Of a DNA stretch of 64,000 bases, positions 31,809 through 41,329 are shown piece after piece. Numbering within the stretch: position 1 is the first letter of the stretch; the number at the start of each line of letters is the position of its first letter. Location of the stretch: NCBI GenBank assembly GCA_963812795.1, contig CAWEWG010000014.1, forward strand, positions 146,302 through 210,301, read 5' to 3'. Made by a program: the position numbers and the translations under genes. Source of the DNA: Hyphomicrobium_A sp963812795. Lineage in GTDB: Bacteria; Pseudomonadota; Alphaproteobacteria; Rhizobiales; Hyphomicrobiaceae. The notes beneath the pieces are model-generated. The model ran no database searches. It was given only the letters and a program-made list of their open reading frames with translations, and was not told the DNA's origin.

Positions 31809-32996
31809 TCAAGCGTCCTTGCGGTAAGGGCCGTACGCGGCAAGCTCAGTGATGCTCTCGGCCACCGCCGTACGCTCGTCCTGCAGATAGCGGGCGATGG
31901 CGCGCCGCAAGCCGGGATCGGCGATCCAGTGCGCCGAGTAGGTCGGTGTCGGCATGTAACCGCGCGCCAGCTTGTGTTCGCCCTGCGCGCCGGCCTCGAC
32001 GCGCGCCAGGCGATGCGCGATGGCGTAGTCGATGGCCTGGTAGTAGCAGACCTCGAAGTGCAGGCACGGATGCGGCTCGAGGGCGCCCCAATAGCGGCCA
32101 TAGAGGCAATCGCCGCCGATGAGGTTGAGCGCACCGGCGATGTAGCGGCGTCCGCGCTTGGCCATGATCAGCAGGCAGCGATCGGCCATCGAGGCGCCGA
32201 GCAGAGAAAAGAAGCGGCGGTTGAGGTAGGGCTGCCCCCACTTGCGGCTGCCGGTATCGGTGTAGAAGTCGAAGAACGCGTCCCAGTGCTTCTCCTTGAT
32301 GTCGGCGCCGGCCAGGTGCTCGATGACGATATCGCCGCTCAGCAGCGCTTGCTCACGCTCCTTGCGCACCGCCTTGCGCTTGCGCGAGGCGAGGCTGCCG
32401 AGAAAGTCCTCGAACGTCGCGTAGCCTGCGTTACTCCAGTGGAACTGCTGGTCGTTGCGCAACAGATAGCCTTGCGACCCGAGGGCCTTCCACTCGCGTT
32501 CGCCGAGGAACGTCACGTGCACCGATGAGGCACCTAGCCGGTCGCATAGCGCGGCTGCGGCCGAGGCCAGCACATTGGTGTAGTAGGCGGTGTCGGCGTC
32601 GGCGCGCACCAGCAGGCGCCGCCCGGGAACCGGCGTGAAGGGCACGGCGATCTGCAGCTTGGGGTAATACCTGCCGCCGGCGTGTGCATAGGCCGACGCC
32701 CAGGAATGATCGAAGACGTACTCGCCCGTGCTGTTGAGCTTGGCGTAGCACGGCGCGCAGGCGGCGATGCCGCCGGCGCCGTCGTCGATGGTGATGTGCT
32801 GCGGGATCCAGGCGGTGTGACGTTCGCCGACGCTGCCCGATTCCTCCAAAGCCAGGAGAAACGCGTGCGCGATAAAGGGATTGAACGTCGCCGCATCGGG
32901 ATTCGCGCACGCGTCCCATGTGTCGGCATCGATGTCGGCGATGCGCGCCGCGATGCTGGCGACCGCCTTCCGCTCCTCGCCCTCATTGACGCTCAT
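31809..32996 (-). CDS. COG3146 (DUF482) GNAT-like acyltransferase
   Basis: A 395-residue protein with the double GNAT/FemX-like architecture of COG3146: N-terminal ADTWDACANPDAATFNPFIA, YVFDHSWASAYAHAGGRYYPK, the KRKAVRKEREQAL basic helix, FFDFYTDTGSRKWGQPYLNR and the late HLARVEAGAQGEHKLARGY-type motif (here RLARVEAGAQGEHKLARGY). Conserved in alphaproteobacteria; the acceptor is not known. No signal peptide. Length is normal. Confidence 0.88.
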   Translation of the reverse strand: MSVNEGEERKAVASIAARIADIDADTWDACANPDAATFNPFIAHAFLLALEESGSVGERHTAWIPQHITIDDGAGGIAACAPCYAKLNSTGEYVFDHSWASAYAHAGGRYYPKLQIAVPFTPVPGRRLLVRADADTAYYTNVLASAAAALCDRLGASSVHVTFLGEREWKALGSQGYLLRNDQQFHWSNAGYATFEDFLGSLASRKRKAVRKEREQALLSGDIVIEHLAGADIKEKHWDAFFDFYTDTGSRKWGQPYLNRRFFSLLGASMADRCLLIMAKRGRRYIAGALNLIGGDCLYGRYWGALEPHPCLHFEVCYYQAIDYAIAHRLARVEAGAQGEHKLARGYMPTPTYSAHWIADPGLRRAIARYLQDERTAVAESITELAAYGPYRKDA

Positions 32997-33037
32997 CGGC
33001 CAACGCTTGCTCTCTTCGGTTCACGCCCGCCCGCGCC

Positions 33038-33787
33038 CTAGGGCTCGTATCCCTCGAAGATCGGCGCGTCGGCCCAGCGGGCAGCCGTGTCGCGCTGCTC
33101 CGGCGTTCGCACCGTCCACGTGAACAGCGGCAGCCCCAAGACCTCGCGCGTGTAGCGCGTGACCGGGGTGGGCAGAGCGTTGATGTCGTAGGCGTAGAAA
33201 TCGGGAGCCGCCGGGCCGGATTCAAGCAAGTGCGTCAGGCTGTAGGCGCGCTCCGGTCCGAGCTTGCCGCGCCACCAGCAGTCGCCGGCGAATAGTCCGG
33301 ACACGATGCCGCGTGGGATCTGCGGCGCCAGCTCGCGGATGCCGGTCATGACCGCCGGGTCGAACGACATCAGCGCCAGCGGCCCGCGATAGGACGCCGC
33401 GGTCTTGGCGATAGCTTGCAGGAAGCGCACATCCGGCGCGTCCCATTCGCTCTTGATCTCGATCAGCAGCGGCTCGCGGCCGCCGACGAGCTCGAGCAGA
33501 TCGCCAAGCTCGATCATGTTGCCGCCGCTGTTGCGGTAGGCGAGCTTTTTCAGCGCCGCCACTTCATGCGCGGCGAGCGGGCCCTCCGCCTCGATCAGGC
33601 GTTCGAGGGTGAGATCGTGAAACACCATAGGGGTCGAGCAGCCGGCGGGGCGCACATCGCATTCGATGCCGTAGCCCTTGGCGATGGCCGCCTCGAAAGC
33701 CGCCACCGTGTTCTCGACGACGCCTTTTGCCGCATCGTGCAGCCCCCGGTGCGCGATCGGCTTCAGGAAGGCCGAACGATCGCGCAT
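33038..33787 (-). CDS. Glycerophosphodiester phosphodiesterase family protein
   Basis: A 249-residue TIM-barrel enzyme. Catalytic and metal residues are visible: HR of IAHRGLHD (H13, R14), EN at 25-26, E42 and D44 of IECDVRP, and H57 of VFHDLTLERL. Next come LLIEIKSEW and the C-terminal FTWTVRTPEQ. It lacks a signal peptide, so it would act in the cytoplasm on glycerophosphodiesters. It starts 8 bases after the RidA-like stop and forms an operon with it. Confidence 0.9.
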   Translation of the reverse strand: MRDRSAFLKPIAHRGLHDAAKGVVENTVAAFEAAIAKGYGIECDVRPAGCSTPMVFHDLTLERLIEAEGPLAAHEVAALKKLAYRNSGGNMIELGDLLELVGGREPLLIEIKSEWDAPDVRFLQAIAKTAASYRGPLALMSFDPAVMTGIRELAPQIPRGIVSGLFAGDCWWRGKLGPERAYSLTHLLESGPAAPDFYAYDINALPTPVTRYTREVLGLPLFTWTVRTPEQRDTAARWADAPIFEGYEP

Positions 33788-33795
33788 GGCTTGCC

Positions 33796-34263
33796 TCAGC
33801 GGTCGAGCAGCAGGACGGCGTCGACCTCGACGGCGCAGCCGAGCGGCAGGCTCGGAACCCCGACGGCGACGCGCGTATGGCGGCCCTTGTCGCCGAGAAC
33901 GTCGACCATCAGGTCGGAAGCGCCGTTGATCACCTGCGGGTGCTCGGTGAATTCCGGAACGGCGTTGACGAAGCCGTTCAACCGCACGATCTGCGCGATG
34001 CGATCGAGGCTGCCGATCGCGGCCTTCGCCTGGGCGAGAATGTTCAGGGCGCAAAGGCGCGCCGCCTCGCGCCCTTCGACGACCGACATTCCGCCGCCAA
34101 GCCGGCCCGCGACAATGCTGCCGTCGGCCGCCTTGGAGACCTGGCCGGATATAAACAGCAGGTTGCCGGCGAGGAAGAACGGCACGTAGTTGGCGACTGG
34201 GCTCGGCGCACCGGGCAGCGTGATACCAAGCGTCGCAAGACGCGCCTCGACCTTATCGTCCAT
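33796..34263 (-). CDS. RidA-family (YjgF/UK114) protein
   Basis: A 155-residue Rid-superfamily protein, starting MDDKVEARLATLGI, with LLFISGQVSKAADGS, ALNILAQAKAAIGSLDRI, and VGVPSLPLGCAVEVDAVLLL. In active RidA an Arg sits just before the CVE/AVE strand; here the residues are LGCAVEV, so the enamine/imine deaminase Arg is missing. It therefore belongs to a divergent Rid group and may not deaminate 2-aminoacrylate. It is in one operon with the GDPD-like gene. Confidence 0.87.
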   Translation of the reverse strand: MDDKVEARLATLGITLPGAPSPVANYVPFFLAGNLLFISGQVSKAADGSIVAGRLGGGMSVVEGREAARLCALNILAQAKAAIGSLDRIAQIVRLNGFVNAVPEFTEHPQVINGASDLMVDVLGDKGRHTRVAVGVPSLPLGCAVEVDAVLLLDR

Positions 34264-34418
34264 GCTGCTATCCTTCCGCCTCGATGGTCGGCTAGACGAC
34301 CCCTGTCGCTCGCCTTTTTGACCGGGGCGCCCCATCTTGGCAATGGCGTCCCGGCCGCCAGGTAACGGGACTTAACTTGTCTGGGGTAGGCTGCGCCCAA
34401 AAACGACCTCGAGGAAGA

Positions 34419-35417
34419 ATGTCCCAGTTAGCCAAGGTCTTGTGTGCAGCCGCGATCAGCGCGGCAATGCTGGCGACGCCTATCAGCAACTCGCAGGCAC
34501 AAGTCGGCGGCAGCGCGGTGCAATTCCGCCCGCACCGGGCCGTCTATGACATCAGCTTCGACCATGCGACGCCCGGTTCCGGCGTCGCCGACATGACCGG
34601 CCGCATGGTCTACGAGATGACCGGCAGTAAATGCGGCGAGTACGCGCAGAGCATGCGCTTCGTCACCCGCATGACCAACCAGGAAGGCGTTGCCCAGGTC
34701 AACGACCTGCGCACCTCCAGCTTCGAGGAGCTGGCCGCGCACCGCCTGCGGTTCTCCTCCAGCCAGTACGAGAACCAGAAGCTTTCCGAGGCCTCGCAAG
34801 GCAGCGCGGGGCCCGGCAACGGCTCTTCGTTCACCGAGGTTAAGCTGACGAAGCCGGCGAAGAAGACGGTGAAGCTGCCGTCGGACATCTACTTTCCCAT
34901 TCAGCATTCGCTGGCGCTGGTGCAAGCCGCGCGCGCCGGCCACAGCCAGTTTACCGCCAACCTCTACGACGGCTCCGACAAGGGTGAGAAGTTCTACGAG
35001 ACGAGCGCGGTGATCGGGCCGCGCGCCGCGCCGGGGAACGTCTTGGCATCGACGAAGGGCGCCAATGGCGACAAGCTCGCCGAAATCGCCTCCTGGCCCA
35101 TCGCCATCGGCTACTTCGAGCCAGGCCCGACGCGCCTCGATGCGCTGCCGACCTACGAGCTGTCGTTCCGCTTCTACGAGAACGGCGTGTCCTCGCGGCT
35201 CTATATCGACTACGGCGACTTCGCCATCCGCGGCGAATTGAAGGAGCTGACTTTCCTCGAGGAAGGCAAGTGCGAAGGCGGTGCGCCACCGCCCGAGTCT
35301 CCGTCAAGCGCTGAACTCGGGATCGTCGATCTCGCCGGCGATCTCGACCAGCGCGCGCCGCGCCGGGGCGATGTCCTCCGGCGGCACGCCGTCGGAAGCG
35401 CAAAAGACCAGCAATAG
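34419..35417 (+). CDS. eipB: Cell-envelope integrity protein EipB (DUF1849)
   Basis: Periplasmic beta-spiral protein needed for envelope integrity in Brucella. The signal peptide is MSQLAKVLCAAAISAAML to about SQA. Two cysteines expected to form the family disulfide are present in TGSKCGEYAQ and EEGKCEGG. Also visible: RAVYDISFDHATPGSGVADM and IYFPIQHSLALVQAARAG. GAGGA precedes the ATG. The family normally ends shortly after the second Cys; here about 50 more residues run antisense over the DUF3572 gene and look random, so the true stop may be lost or the frame altered near 35290-35315. Confidence 0.87.
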   Translation: MSQLAKVLCAAAISAAMLATPISNSQAQVGGSAVQFRPHRAVYDISFDHATPGSGVADMTGRMVYEMTGSKCGEYAQSMRFVTRMTNQEGVAQVNDLRTSSFEELAAHRLRFSSSQYENQKLSEASQGSAGPGNGSSFTEVKLTKPAKKTVKLPSDIYFPIQHSLALVQAARAGHSQFTANLYDGSDKGEKFYETSAVIGPRAAPGNVLASTKGANGDKLAEIASWPIAIGYFEPGPTRLDALPTYELSFRFYENGVSSRLYIDYGDFAIRGELKELTFLEEGKCEGGAPPPESPSSAELGIVDLAGDLDQRAPRRGDVLRRHAVGSAKDQQ

Positions 35418-35597
35418 GCTCTCGTCCTGCAGCAGGTGCTCCAGCACCGCGGCGAGAATGCGCGGGGAACGCGCCTCGGCGCGCAGCTCTGCCGGCCCGA
35501 GCCCGGTCAGCGTCAGGAACCGCACCAGCCGATCGGTGTCGCCGGCCAGAAACAGCAACGCCGATACGCCAATCGATTCCGCCCGGTCGCTCTGCAT
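35304..35597 (-). CDS. DUF3572 family protein
   Basis: A 97-residue soluble helical protein of the alphaproteobacterial DUF3572 family: AESIGVSALLFLAGDTDRL, RFLTLTGLGPAELRAEARSP, ILAAVLEHLLQDESLLLVF, and ARRALVEIAGEIDD. Function unknown. It is normally found next to divK as here. The ATG at 35597 has GAGG nearby; a GTG at 35618 is an alternative. Its 3' end overlaps the extended eipB frame. Confidence 0.86.
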   Translation of the reverse strand: MQSDRAESIGVSALLFLAGDTDRLVRFLTLTGLGPAELRAEARSPRILAAVLEHLLQDESLLLVFCASDGVPPEDIAPARRALVEIAGEIDDPEFSA

Positions 35598-35770
35598 GCG
35601 CCTCAACCTCGAATTCACCTAAACGTCGAAAGATATACATATCGCGTTCAGTTGCGTCCGCCGTTCGGCCATTCATTAACTGTTGGTTACGCCTTCGCCA
35701 GCAAACTCCCCGCCGAACGGGCCCGCAGAATCGGTGCAAAAAGGGGTCGGGGAGTGCGAGCGGCAACATC

Positions 35771-36205
35771 ATGAACATTCAGGAGACCAGCACTGCCGGA
35801 GCGCGTCAGCCCGTGCCGCGGGCCAGCGGCGGCAAGACGGTGCTGATCGTGGAAGACAACGAGCTCAACATGAAGCTCTTCCACGACATTCTCGCCGCGC
35901 ACGGCTACGCGACGATCCAGACCCGCAATGGCCTGGAGGCGCTCGAGCTGGCGCGCCGTCACCGCCCGGCACTGATCCTGATGGACATCCAGCTGCCGGA
36001 GGTCTCGGGCCTGGAGGTCACCAAGTGGATCAAGGAGGACGACGATCTGCGGCACATCCCCGTCGTCGCCATCACCGCCTTTGCGATGAAGGGCGACGAG
36101 GAGCGCATCCGCTCCGGCGGCTGCGAAGCCTACATCTCCAAGCCCATCTCCGTCGGCAATTTCCTCGAGACGGTGCAGCGCTTCGTCGGTGAACCGCGCG
36201 CCTAA
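35771..36205 (+). CDS. divK: Single-domain response regulator DivK
   Basis: A 144-residue receiver-only protein: TVLIVEDNELNMKLFHDIL (acidic pocket), LILMDIQLPEVSG (phospho-Asp), AITAFAMKGDEERI and YISKPISV (Lys). In Caulobacter and relatives DivK works with PleC and DivJ to set cell polarity and CtrA activity. It is 24 bases upstream of pleD, the conserved order. The first 20 residues before the receiver are a short unstructured extension. Confidence 0.94.
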   Translation: MNIQETSTAGARQPVPRASGGKTVLIVEDNELNMKLFHDILAAHGYATIQTRNGLEALELARRHRPALILMDIQLPEVSGLEVTKWIKEDDDLRHIPVVAITAFAMKGDEERIRSGGCEAYISKPISVGNFLETVQRFVGEPRA

Positions 36206-36229
36206 CCAGTAACAGCGTATTGAGCGAAG

Positions 36230-37607
36230 ATGACCGCTCGAGTTCTCGTAGTCGACGATATCCTTGCAAACGTGAAGCTGCTCGAAGCTCGGCTGTCGGC
36301 CGAGTACTTCGACGTGCTCACCGCCTGCAGCGGCGCAGGAAGCCATCGACATCTGCGAGCGCGAGCGCGTCGACGTCGTGCTGCTCGACGTGATGATGCC
36401 GGGCATGGACGGCTTCGAGACCTGCCGCCGCCTCAAGTCGAACCCGCAGACGCATCACATCCCCGTCGTGCTGGTCACGGCGCTCGATCAGGTCGTCGGA
36501 CAAGCGTGCGCGGCCTGCAGGGCGGCGCCGACGACTTCCTGACCAAGCCGGTCGACGAGATCGCGCTGATCACGCGGGTGAAGAACCTGGCGCGGCTCAA
36601 GACGCTGACCGACGAAATGCTGATGCGCGCCCTCACCGGCCGGCAGATGGGCATGAGCGAGGACGCGGCGCTGCTGAAGGCGCTGTCGGAGGAGAAGGGC
36701 CGCATCCTCGTCGTCGACGATGATCCGCGCTCTGCCGCCCGCCTCGTCGATTGGCTGGCCATCGCCGCACGACCCGGTGCTGGCGACGATCCCGCAGGCG
36801 GCGCTGGCCGAGCTCGCCGAACGAAGACTTCGATCTCGCTCATCGTCAGCCTGACGCTCGCAGGCGCCGACGGCCTGCGGCTGTGCTCGCAGGCGCGCTC
36901 GGCCGACCGCACCCGCCATCTGCCGATCATCATGCTGGTCGAGCCTGGCAACGAGGCGCGGCTGCTGCGCGGCCTCGACATGGGCGTCAACGACTACATC
37001 ATGCGCCCCGTCGATCAGAACGAGCTGCTGGCCCGCGTGCGCACGCAGGTAAAGCGCAAGCGCTACTCGGACCATCTGCGCAACCGGCTGGAAGAGAGCA
37101 TCGAGGCCTCGATCATCGACTCGCTGACCGGTCTGCACAACCGCCGCTACATGGAAACGCATCTGACGACGCTGGTCGACGACGCGCGCCACACCGGCCG
37201 CTCGCTGTCGGTGCTGCTGGCCGACATCGACCATTTCAAGCAGGTCAACGACACCTACGGCCACGACGTCGGCGACGCGGTGCTGAAGGAGTTCTCCGCC
37301 CGCTTCCGCCGCAACACGCGCGGCATCGATCTGGCTTGCCGGTTCGGCGGCGAGGAGTTCCTCGTCATCATGCCGGACACGGCGATGGCGCGCGCCTACC
37401 AGGTGGGCGAGCGGCTGCGCGTCTCGATCGCGTCCGACGCCTTTCCCGTCAAACCCGGTCTCGGCATCCACCTGACCGCGAGCGTCGGACTTGCCACACT
37501 CGAGCGCGCGGATGACACACCCGAGACGGTGTTTCGTCGTGCCGACAGCGCGTCTGTTTGCCGCCAAGCGGCGCGGACGCAATCGCGTTGCGGCGAACGC
37601 GGCATAA
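36230..37607 (+). CDS. pleD: Diguanylate cyclase response regulator PleD, heavily frameshifted as read
   Basis: PleD makes cyclic di-GMP at the differentiating pole. Expected domains are all present: REC1 (VLVVDDILANVKLLEARL, VVLLDVMMPGMDGF in a shifted frame), a degenerate REC2 (RILVVDDDPRSAARLVDWL, with Ser in place of the phospho-Asp in IVSLTLAG), and GGDEF with DSLTGLHNRRYMETH, the I-site RGID and FGGEEFLVIMPD. At least seven single extra bases are needed to explain the breaks: near 36340, 36499, 36510, 36765, 36825, 36838 and 37548. The first six cancel in threes, so one open frame runs on. Removing the last gives the end ...AAKRRGRNRVAANAA with TAA at 37605-37607. Confidence 0.88.
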
Positions 37608-38202
37608 CGGAAAGTCGTTCGAATTCAGAGGCCAACAACGCCGGCTCGTGCATCGGCGGCGCGAGTTTCTGCGCGTGAAAATCGCAGTGGCTGGATCGTT
37701 CTCGAGCGCGTCCCAAATCGTGGTGATGAATTCGACACAGTCAAAGCATAACTTGCGTTAACCAGAGTCCTCTGTCAGATTACCGTTTCGTGTGGGGGGT
37801 CGCTAGAATTCAATATTGTTCGAGCGACTACGGATGCGACGGCCGTATCCTCACAGATCGAATTTTGGTTTTCCGCACTGTCAGGTCCGCCGCATTTCCT
37901 GATAGCGCGGGAAAATCGTGGCTTGGTCTCAGCGGCTAGAGTGGCCTCCTCGTTGAAGCTGCATCGGACCAGCCACGGCACCAGGCGGGGAGTCAACGCC
38001 CTCTTTGACAAACCATCTGGTTACTAGACCAGGGTCCGTGGCTTTCTCGGACTAACTACCCCGCTGCCGGGTTTAGTTGCGGGCCCTGGTCAAGTCACTC
38101 GACCAATTCCCAACATCCTCGAAATGCTCTGTGCGGTGTCGTGCATGCCGGCGCTTTTGCGCGCCTTCAATGAGGGGTGCAGGATCTAGGCCCGCACGCG
38201 CC
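37608..38202. other. Intergenic region between pleD and rpmG
   Basis: About 595 bases, lower in GC than the neighbours (37740-37900 especially). I see no gene; short open frames have no ribosome site. The notable element is the hairpin set at 38017-38091. A small minus-strand hairpin just below rpmG (GGCGC-GCAAAA-GCGCC, about 38155-38170) has no T-run. Confidence 0.5.
38017..38091. ncRNA. Candidate structured RNA with competing hairpins
   Basis: A 12-bp stem (38027-38038 with 38080-38091, one T-G pair) encloses an inner hairpin formed by ACTAA...CCC and GGG...TTAGT (about 38051-38076). A second hairpin, CTGGT (38017-38021) with ACCAG (38028-38032), uses the same bases as the left arm of the long stem, so the two cannot form together. 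This is the layout of a switch or attenuator, but strand, expression and family are unknown, and no known Rfam class is recognised by eye. Confidence 0.4.
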
Positions 38203-38370
38203 TTACTTGATCTTCGTTTCTTTGAACTCGACGTGCTTCTTCACGACCGGGTCGTACTTCTTGAACACGAGCTTCTCGGTGCTCGTGCGCGGGTTCTTCT
38301 TCGTCACGTAAAAGAACCCCGTGCCGGCGGTCGAAAGCAGCTTGATCTTCTGCGTTACGGGCTTGGCCAT
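38203..38370 (-). CDS. rpmG: 50S ribosomal protein L33
   Basis: A 55-residue basic protein beginning MAKPVTQKIKLLSTAGTGFF, followed by YVTKKNPRTSTEKL and KKYDPVVKKHVEFKETKIK. This is the cysteine-free (zinc-independent) L33 form typical of alphaproteobacteria. It binds 23S rRNA near the E site. It sits in the conserved position downstream of rnr and the DUF983 gene. Confidence 0.96.
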   Translation of the reverse strand: MAKPVTQKIKLLSTAGTGFFYVTKKNPRTSTEKLVFKKYDPVVKKHVEFKETKIK

Positions 38371-38476
38371 GGCGGGGAAACCTGCTTCGGGAAGCTAAAA
38401 TTCTATCTGCTAGCTGCAGAGAGCGCGCACCATAGCCAGCGACGCTTGAGTGTCAAGCAACGTCGCCGCCCTGGCC

Positions 38477-38929
38477 CTATCCATTGGGGGTTGGCTCCGG
38501 CGTCGGCTGCGCCGGGTCGATCTCGTCGGGCCCGCCGAAGCCGTGCATGCGCAGCGCCCACTGCAGCCCGATGAGTGCGCCCTTCACGCGCGGCAGGAAC
38601 CACAGGCTCAGGCCTATGGTTAGCGGAAACCACATGGCGATGTGCAGCCAGTAGTTCGGGTGGAAATAATCCTCCACCATCATCACGCCCGCGACGATGA
38701 AGTGACCGACGATCAAGATGGTGAAGTAGGGCGGGGCATCGTCGGCGCGGTGGTGGTGCAGTTCTTCGCCGCAGCCGGCGCAGCTATCGGCGACCTTCAG
38801 GTACTTTCGATAGAGCATGCCTTGGCCGCAGGCGGGGCACTTCAGCGCTGTCCCGCGCAGCAATGCGCTCATGATGTCGCGCGCCGGTGGCTCGGAGAAT
38901 GTGGTCAGGTTCGTGGGCTCTTCGCGCAT
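38477..38929 (-). CDS. DUF983 zinc-ribbon membrane protein
   Basis: A 150-residue protein with a zinc ribbon (CPACGQG and CAGCGEE, about residues 30-55) followed by the DUF983 signature HHHRADDAPPYFTILIVGH and two helices (ILIVGHFIVAGVMMVEDYF and WLHIAMWFPLTIGLSLWFL). The DUF983 family has no known function; it is often next to rnr or cytochrome oxidase genes. I choose the ATG at 38929 because GAGGAA lies just before it; the ATG at 38965 lacks a site. Confidence 0.88.
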   Translation of the reverse strand: MREEPTNLTTFSEPPARDIMSALLRGTALKCPACGQGMLYRKYLKVADSCAGCGEELHHHRADDAPPYFTILIVGHFIVAGVMMVEDYFHPNYWLHIAMWFPLTIGLSLWFLPRVKGALIGLQWALRMHGFGGPDEIDPAQPTPEPTPNG

Positions 38930-39009
38930 GGGTTCCTCACGTCTGAGCCGGGAGCCTCGCGCCATGCGACAGCGGGGTCAATAGCGGAATGGGGCCGCGT
39001 CGTCGCACG

Positions 39010-41297
39010 CTAGCGCCGCCGCCGCCAGCCGCCCTTGTCGCGCGCGCCCTCGCCCGCGTGCGGGGCGGCGACACGGCCCTTCTTGCCTTCACTCAACATC
39101 TCAAAGCGCAGGGCTCCCGCCGAGGGGATGGCCTCGACCAGCCGCACTTCCACCGTGTCGCCGAGCCGGAAGGTCTCGCCCGTGCGCTTGCCGACGAGCG
39201 CGTGCTGCCCCTCGATGTGATTGTAGAAGTCGTTGTGCAACGACGACACCGGCACGAAGCCGTCGGCGCCGGTATCCTTCAGGCGCACGAACAGGCCCGA
39301 GCGCGTCACGCCGGCGATGCGCCCGGTGAACGTCGCCCCGATGCGATCGGCGAGATGCGCGGCGATGAGGCGGTCGACCGTCTCGCGCTCGGCGGCCATG
39401 GCGCGGCGCTCCGCGTCGGAAATTTGCTGCGCCACCTCGCGCAGGCGGCCGATCTCGCGCTCCTCGAGCCCACCCTCGCCGAGGCGTAGCGCTTTCACCA
39501 GCGCGCGATGCACGAGCAAGTCGGCATAGCGGCGGATGGGCGAGGTGAAGTGCGCGTAGCGGCGAGAGGTTCAGGCCGAAGTGGCCGATGTTGTCGATGT
39601 TGTACTCGGCCTGGCTCTGGCTGCGCAGCACCACCTCGTTGACGAGGTCGGCGACGGGCAGCGTCTTGGCGCGCGCGAGGATGCCGTTGAAGTGCCCCGG
39701 CTTCAGCGTCGACGCCTGCGGCAGCTTCATGCCGAGCGTGTCGAGGAAATCGCGCAGGCTCGACAGCTTCTCCTTCGAGGGCTGGTCGTGGATGCGGTAG
39801 ACGACCGGCGTGTGCTTCTGCTCCAGCGTCTCTGCCGCGGCGACGTTCGCCTGGATCATGAACTCCTCGATCAGCCGGTGCGCGGCGAGGCGCTCGGGCG
39901 TCACCACCTTGGCGACGCGGCCCTTGCTCGTCGAGCAGGATCTTGCGCTCGGGCAGGTCGAGGTCGAGCGGCTGGCGCTTGTCGCGCGCCGCGGCCACCG
40001 CCGCATACGCGGCCCACAACGGTTTCAGCACGCGCTCGAGCAGCGGGCCGGCCTTGTCGGATGGCTGGCCGTCGATGGCGGCCTGCGCCTCCTGGTAGCT
40101 GAGCTTGGCGGCCGAGCGCATCATGGCGCGCATGAAGGCGTGGCTGCGCTTGTTGCCGTCCTTGTCGAAGATCATGCGCACGACGAGGCAGGCGCGGTTC
40201 TCGCCTTCGCGCAGCGAGCACAGGTCGTTGGAGATGCGCTCCGGCAGCATCGGCACGACGCGGTCGGGGAAGTAGACCGAGTTGCCGCGCATTTGCGCCT
40301 CGCGGTCGAGCTTAGAGTCCGGCGCGGACGAAGTGCGCCACGTCGGCGATAGCGACGAGCACGATCCAGCCTTCGGCGTTGGCGGGGTCGGTGTCGGGCT
40401 CAGCGTAGACGGCGTCGTCGTGGTCGCGCGCGTCGGGCGGATCGATGGTGACCAGCGGCACGTCGCGCAGATCGGTGCGGCCGGACAGCGTCGGCTCGGT
40501 CAGCGCCTCGCTCTCGCGTGATGACGCTCTCGGGGAAGTCGTCGGGGATGCCGTGGCTGTGCACGGCGATGAGGCTGATCTGGCGCTGGTCGTCGGGATT
40601 GCCGAGCGATTCCAGCACGCGCGCCTGCGGGACGTTGAAGCGTCCCTTCTTGGCGAGGTCGAAGCGCACGAGATCGCCGTCCTTCGCCGGCGCCCTCGTC
40701 ACCCTTGGCGATCGACCAGGAGCGCAGCTGCTTGCGATCGACGGGCTCGATGCTGCCGCCGCCGTTGCGGTGCGCGCGGAAGATGCCGATCAGACGCCGC
40801 TTCTCGCGCGGCAGCCGCTTGATCGGGAAGGCTTCGAAGCGATAGCCGGCGCTGGGATCGTCGATCTCGCTGATGCGCGCCAGCACGCGGTCGCCGACGC
40901 CGATGCTCGCCTCGATGTCGACCTCCGGCCCGCGCGCCTTGCGCGGCGTGATCAGGACTTCGGGCCGCTCGCCCTCTTCCTCCCACACGGCCGGCTTGGC
41001 GATGAGGTCGCCGTCGTCGTCGCGCCCCGTTACCTCGAGCACCGTGACCGGAGGCAGGCCGCCCTTCTTGCGCAGGCTCTTGCGATCGCCCGACAGCATG
41101 CCGTCCTCGGTCATGCTGGCGAGCAGGCGGTTGAAGTCGATGCGTTGCGGGCCACGCATGCCGAAGGCGCGCGCGATCTCGCGCTTGCCGACCTTGGTCG
41201 GCGACGTCTTGATGAACTCGAGGATCTCGTCGCGGCCAGGCAGCCCGTCACGCTTGGGTGGGCCGCCTTTCTGGTTGCCCTTCGGTCTGCGTGGCAT
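39010..41297 (-). CDS. rnr: Ribonuclease R, frameshifted as read
   Basis: RNase R is a 3'-5' exoribonuclease that degrades structured RNA and acts in rRNA and tmRNA quality control. Domains in order: an N-terminal helix-turn-helix segment (DEILEFIKTSPTKVGKREIA), cold-shock region, RNB catalytic domain with PPDARDHDDAVYAE, and a C-terminal S1 domain (GATFTGRIAGVTRSGLFVRL) with a basic tail. The frame breaks near 40690, 40515, 40315, 39917 and 39563; in each case removal of one extra base restores family sequence, for example NLRRYAHFTSPIRRYADLLV at 39563. It starts 32 bases after topA and is co-directional. Confidence 0.88.
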
Positions 41298-41329
41298 GTC
41301 AGGGTGCCTGGCGGAGGGTCATGGAGCGC

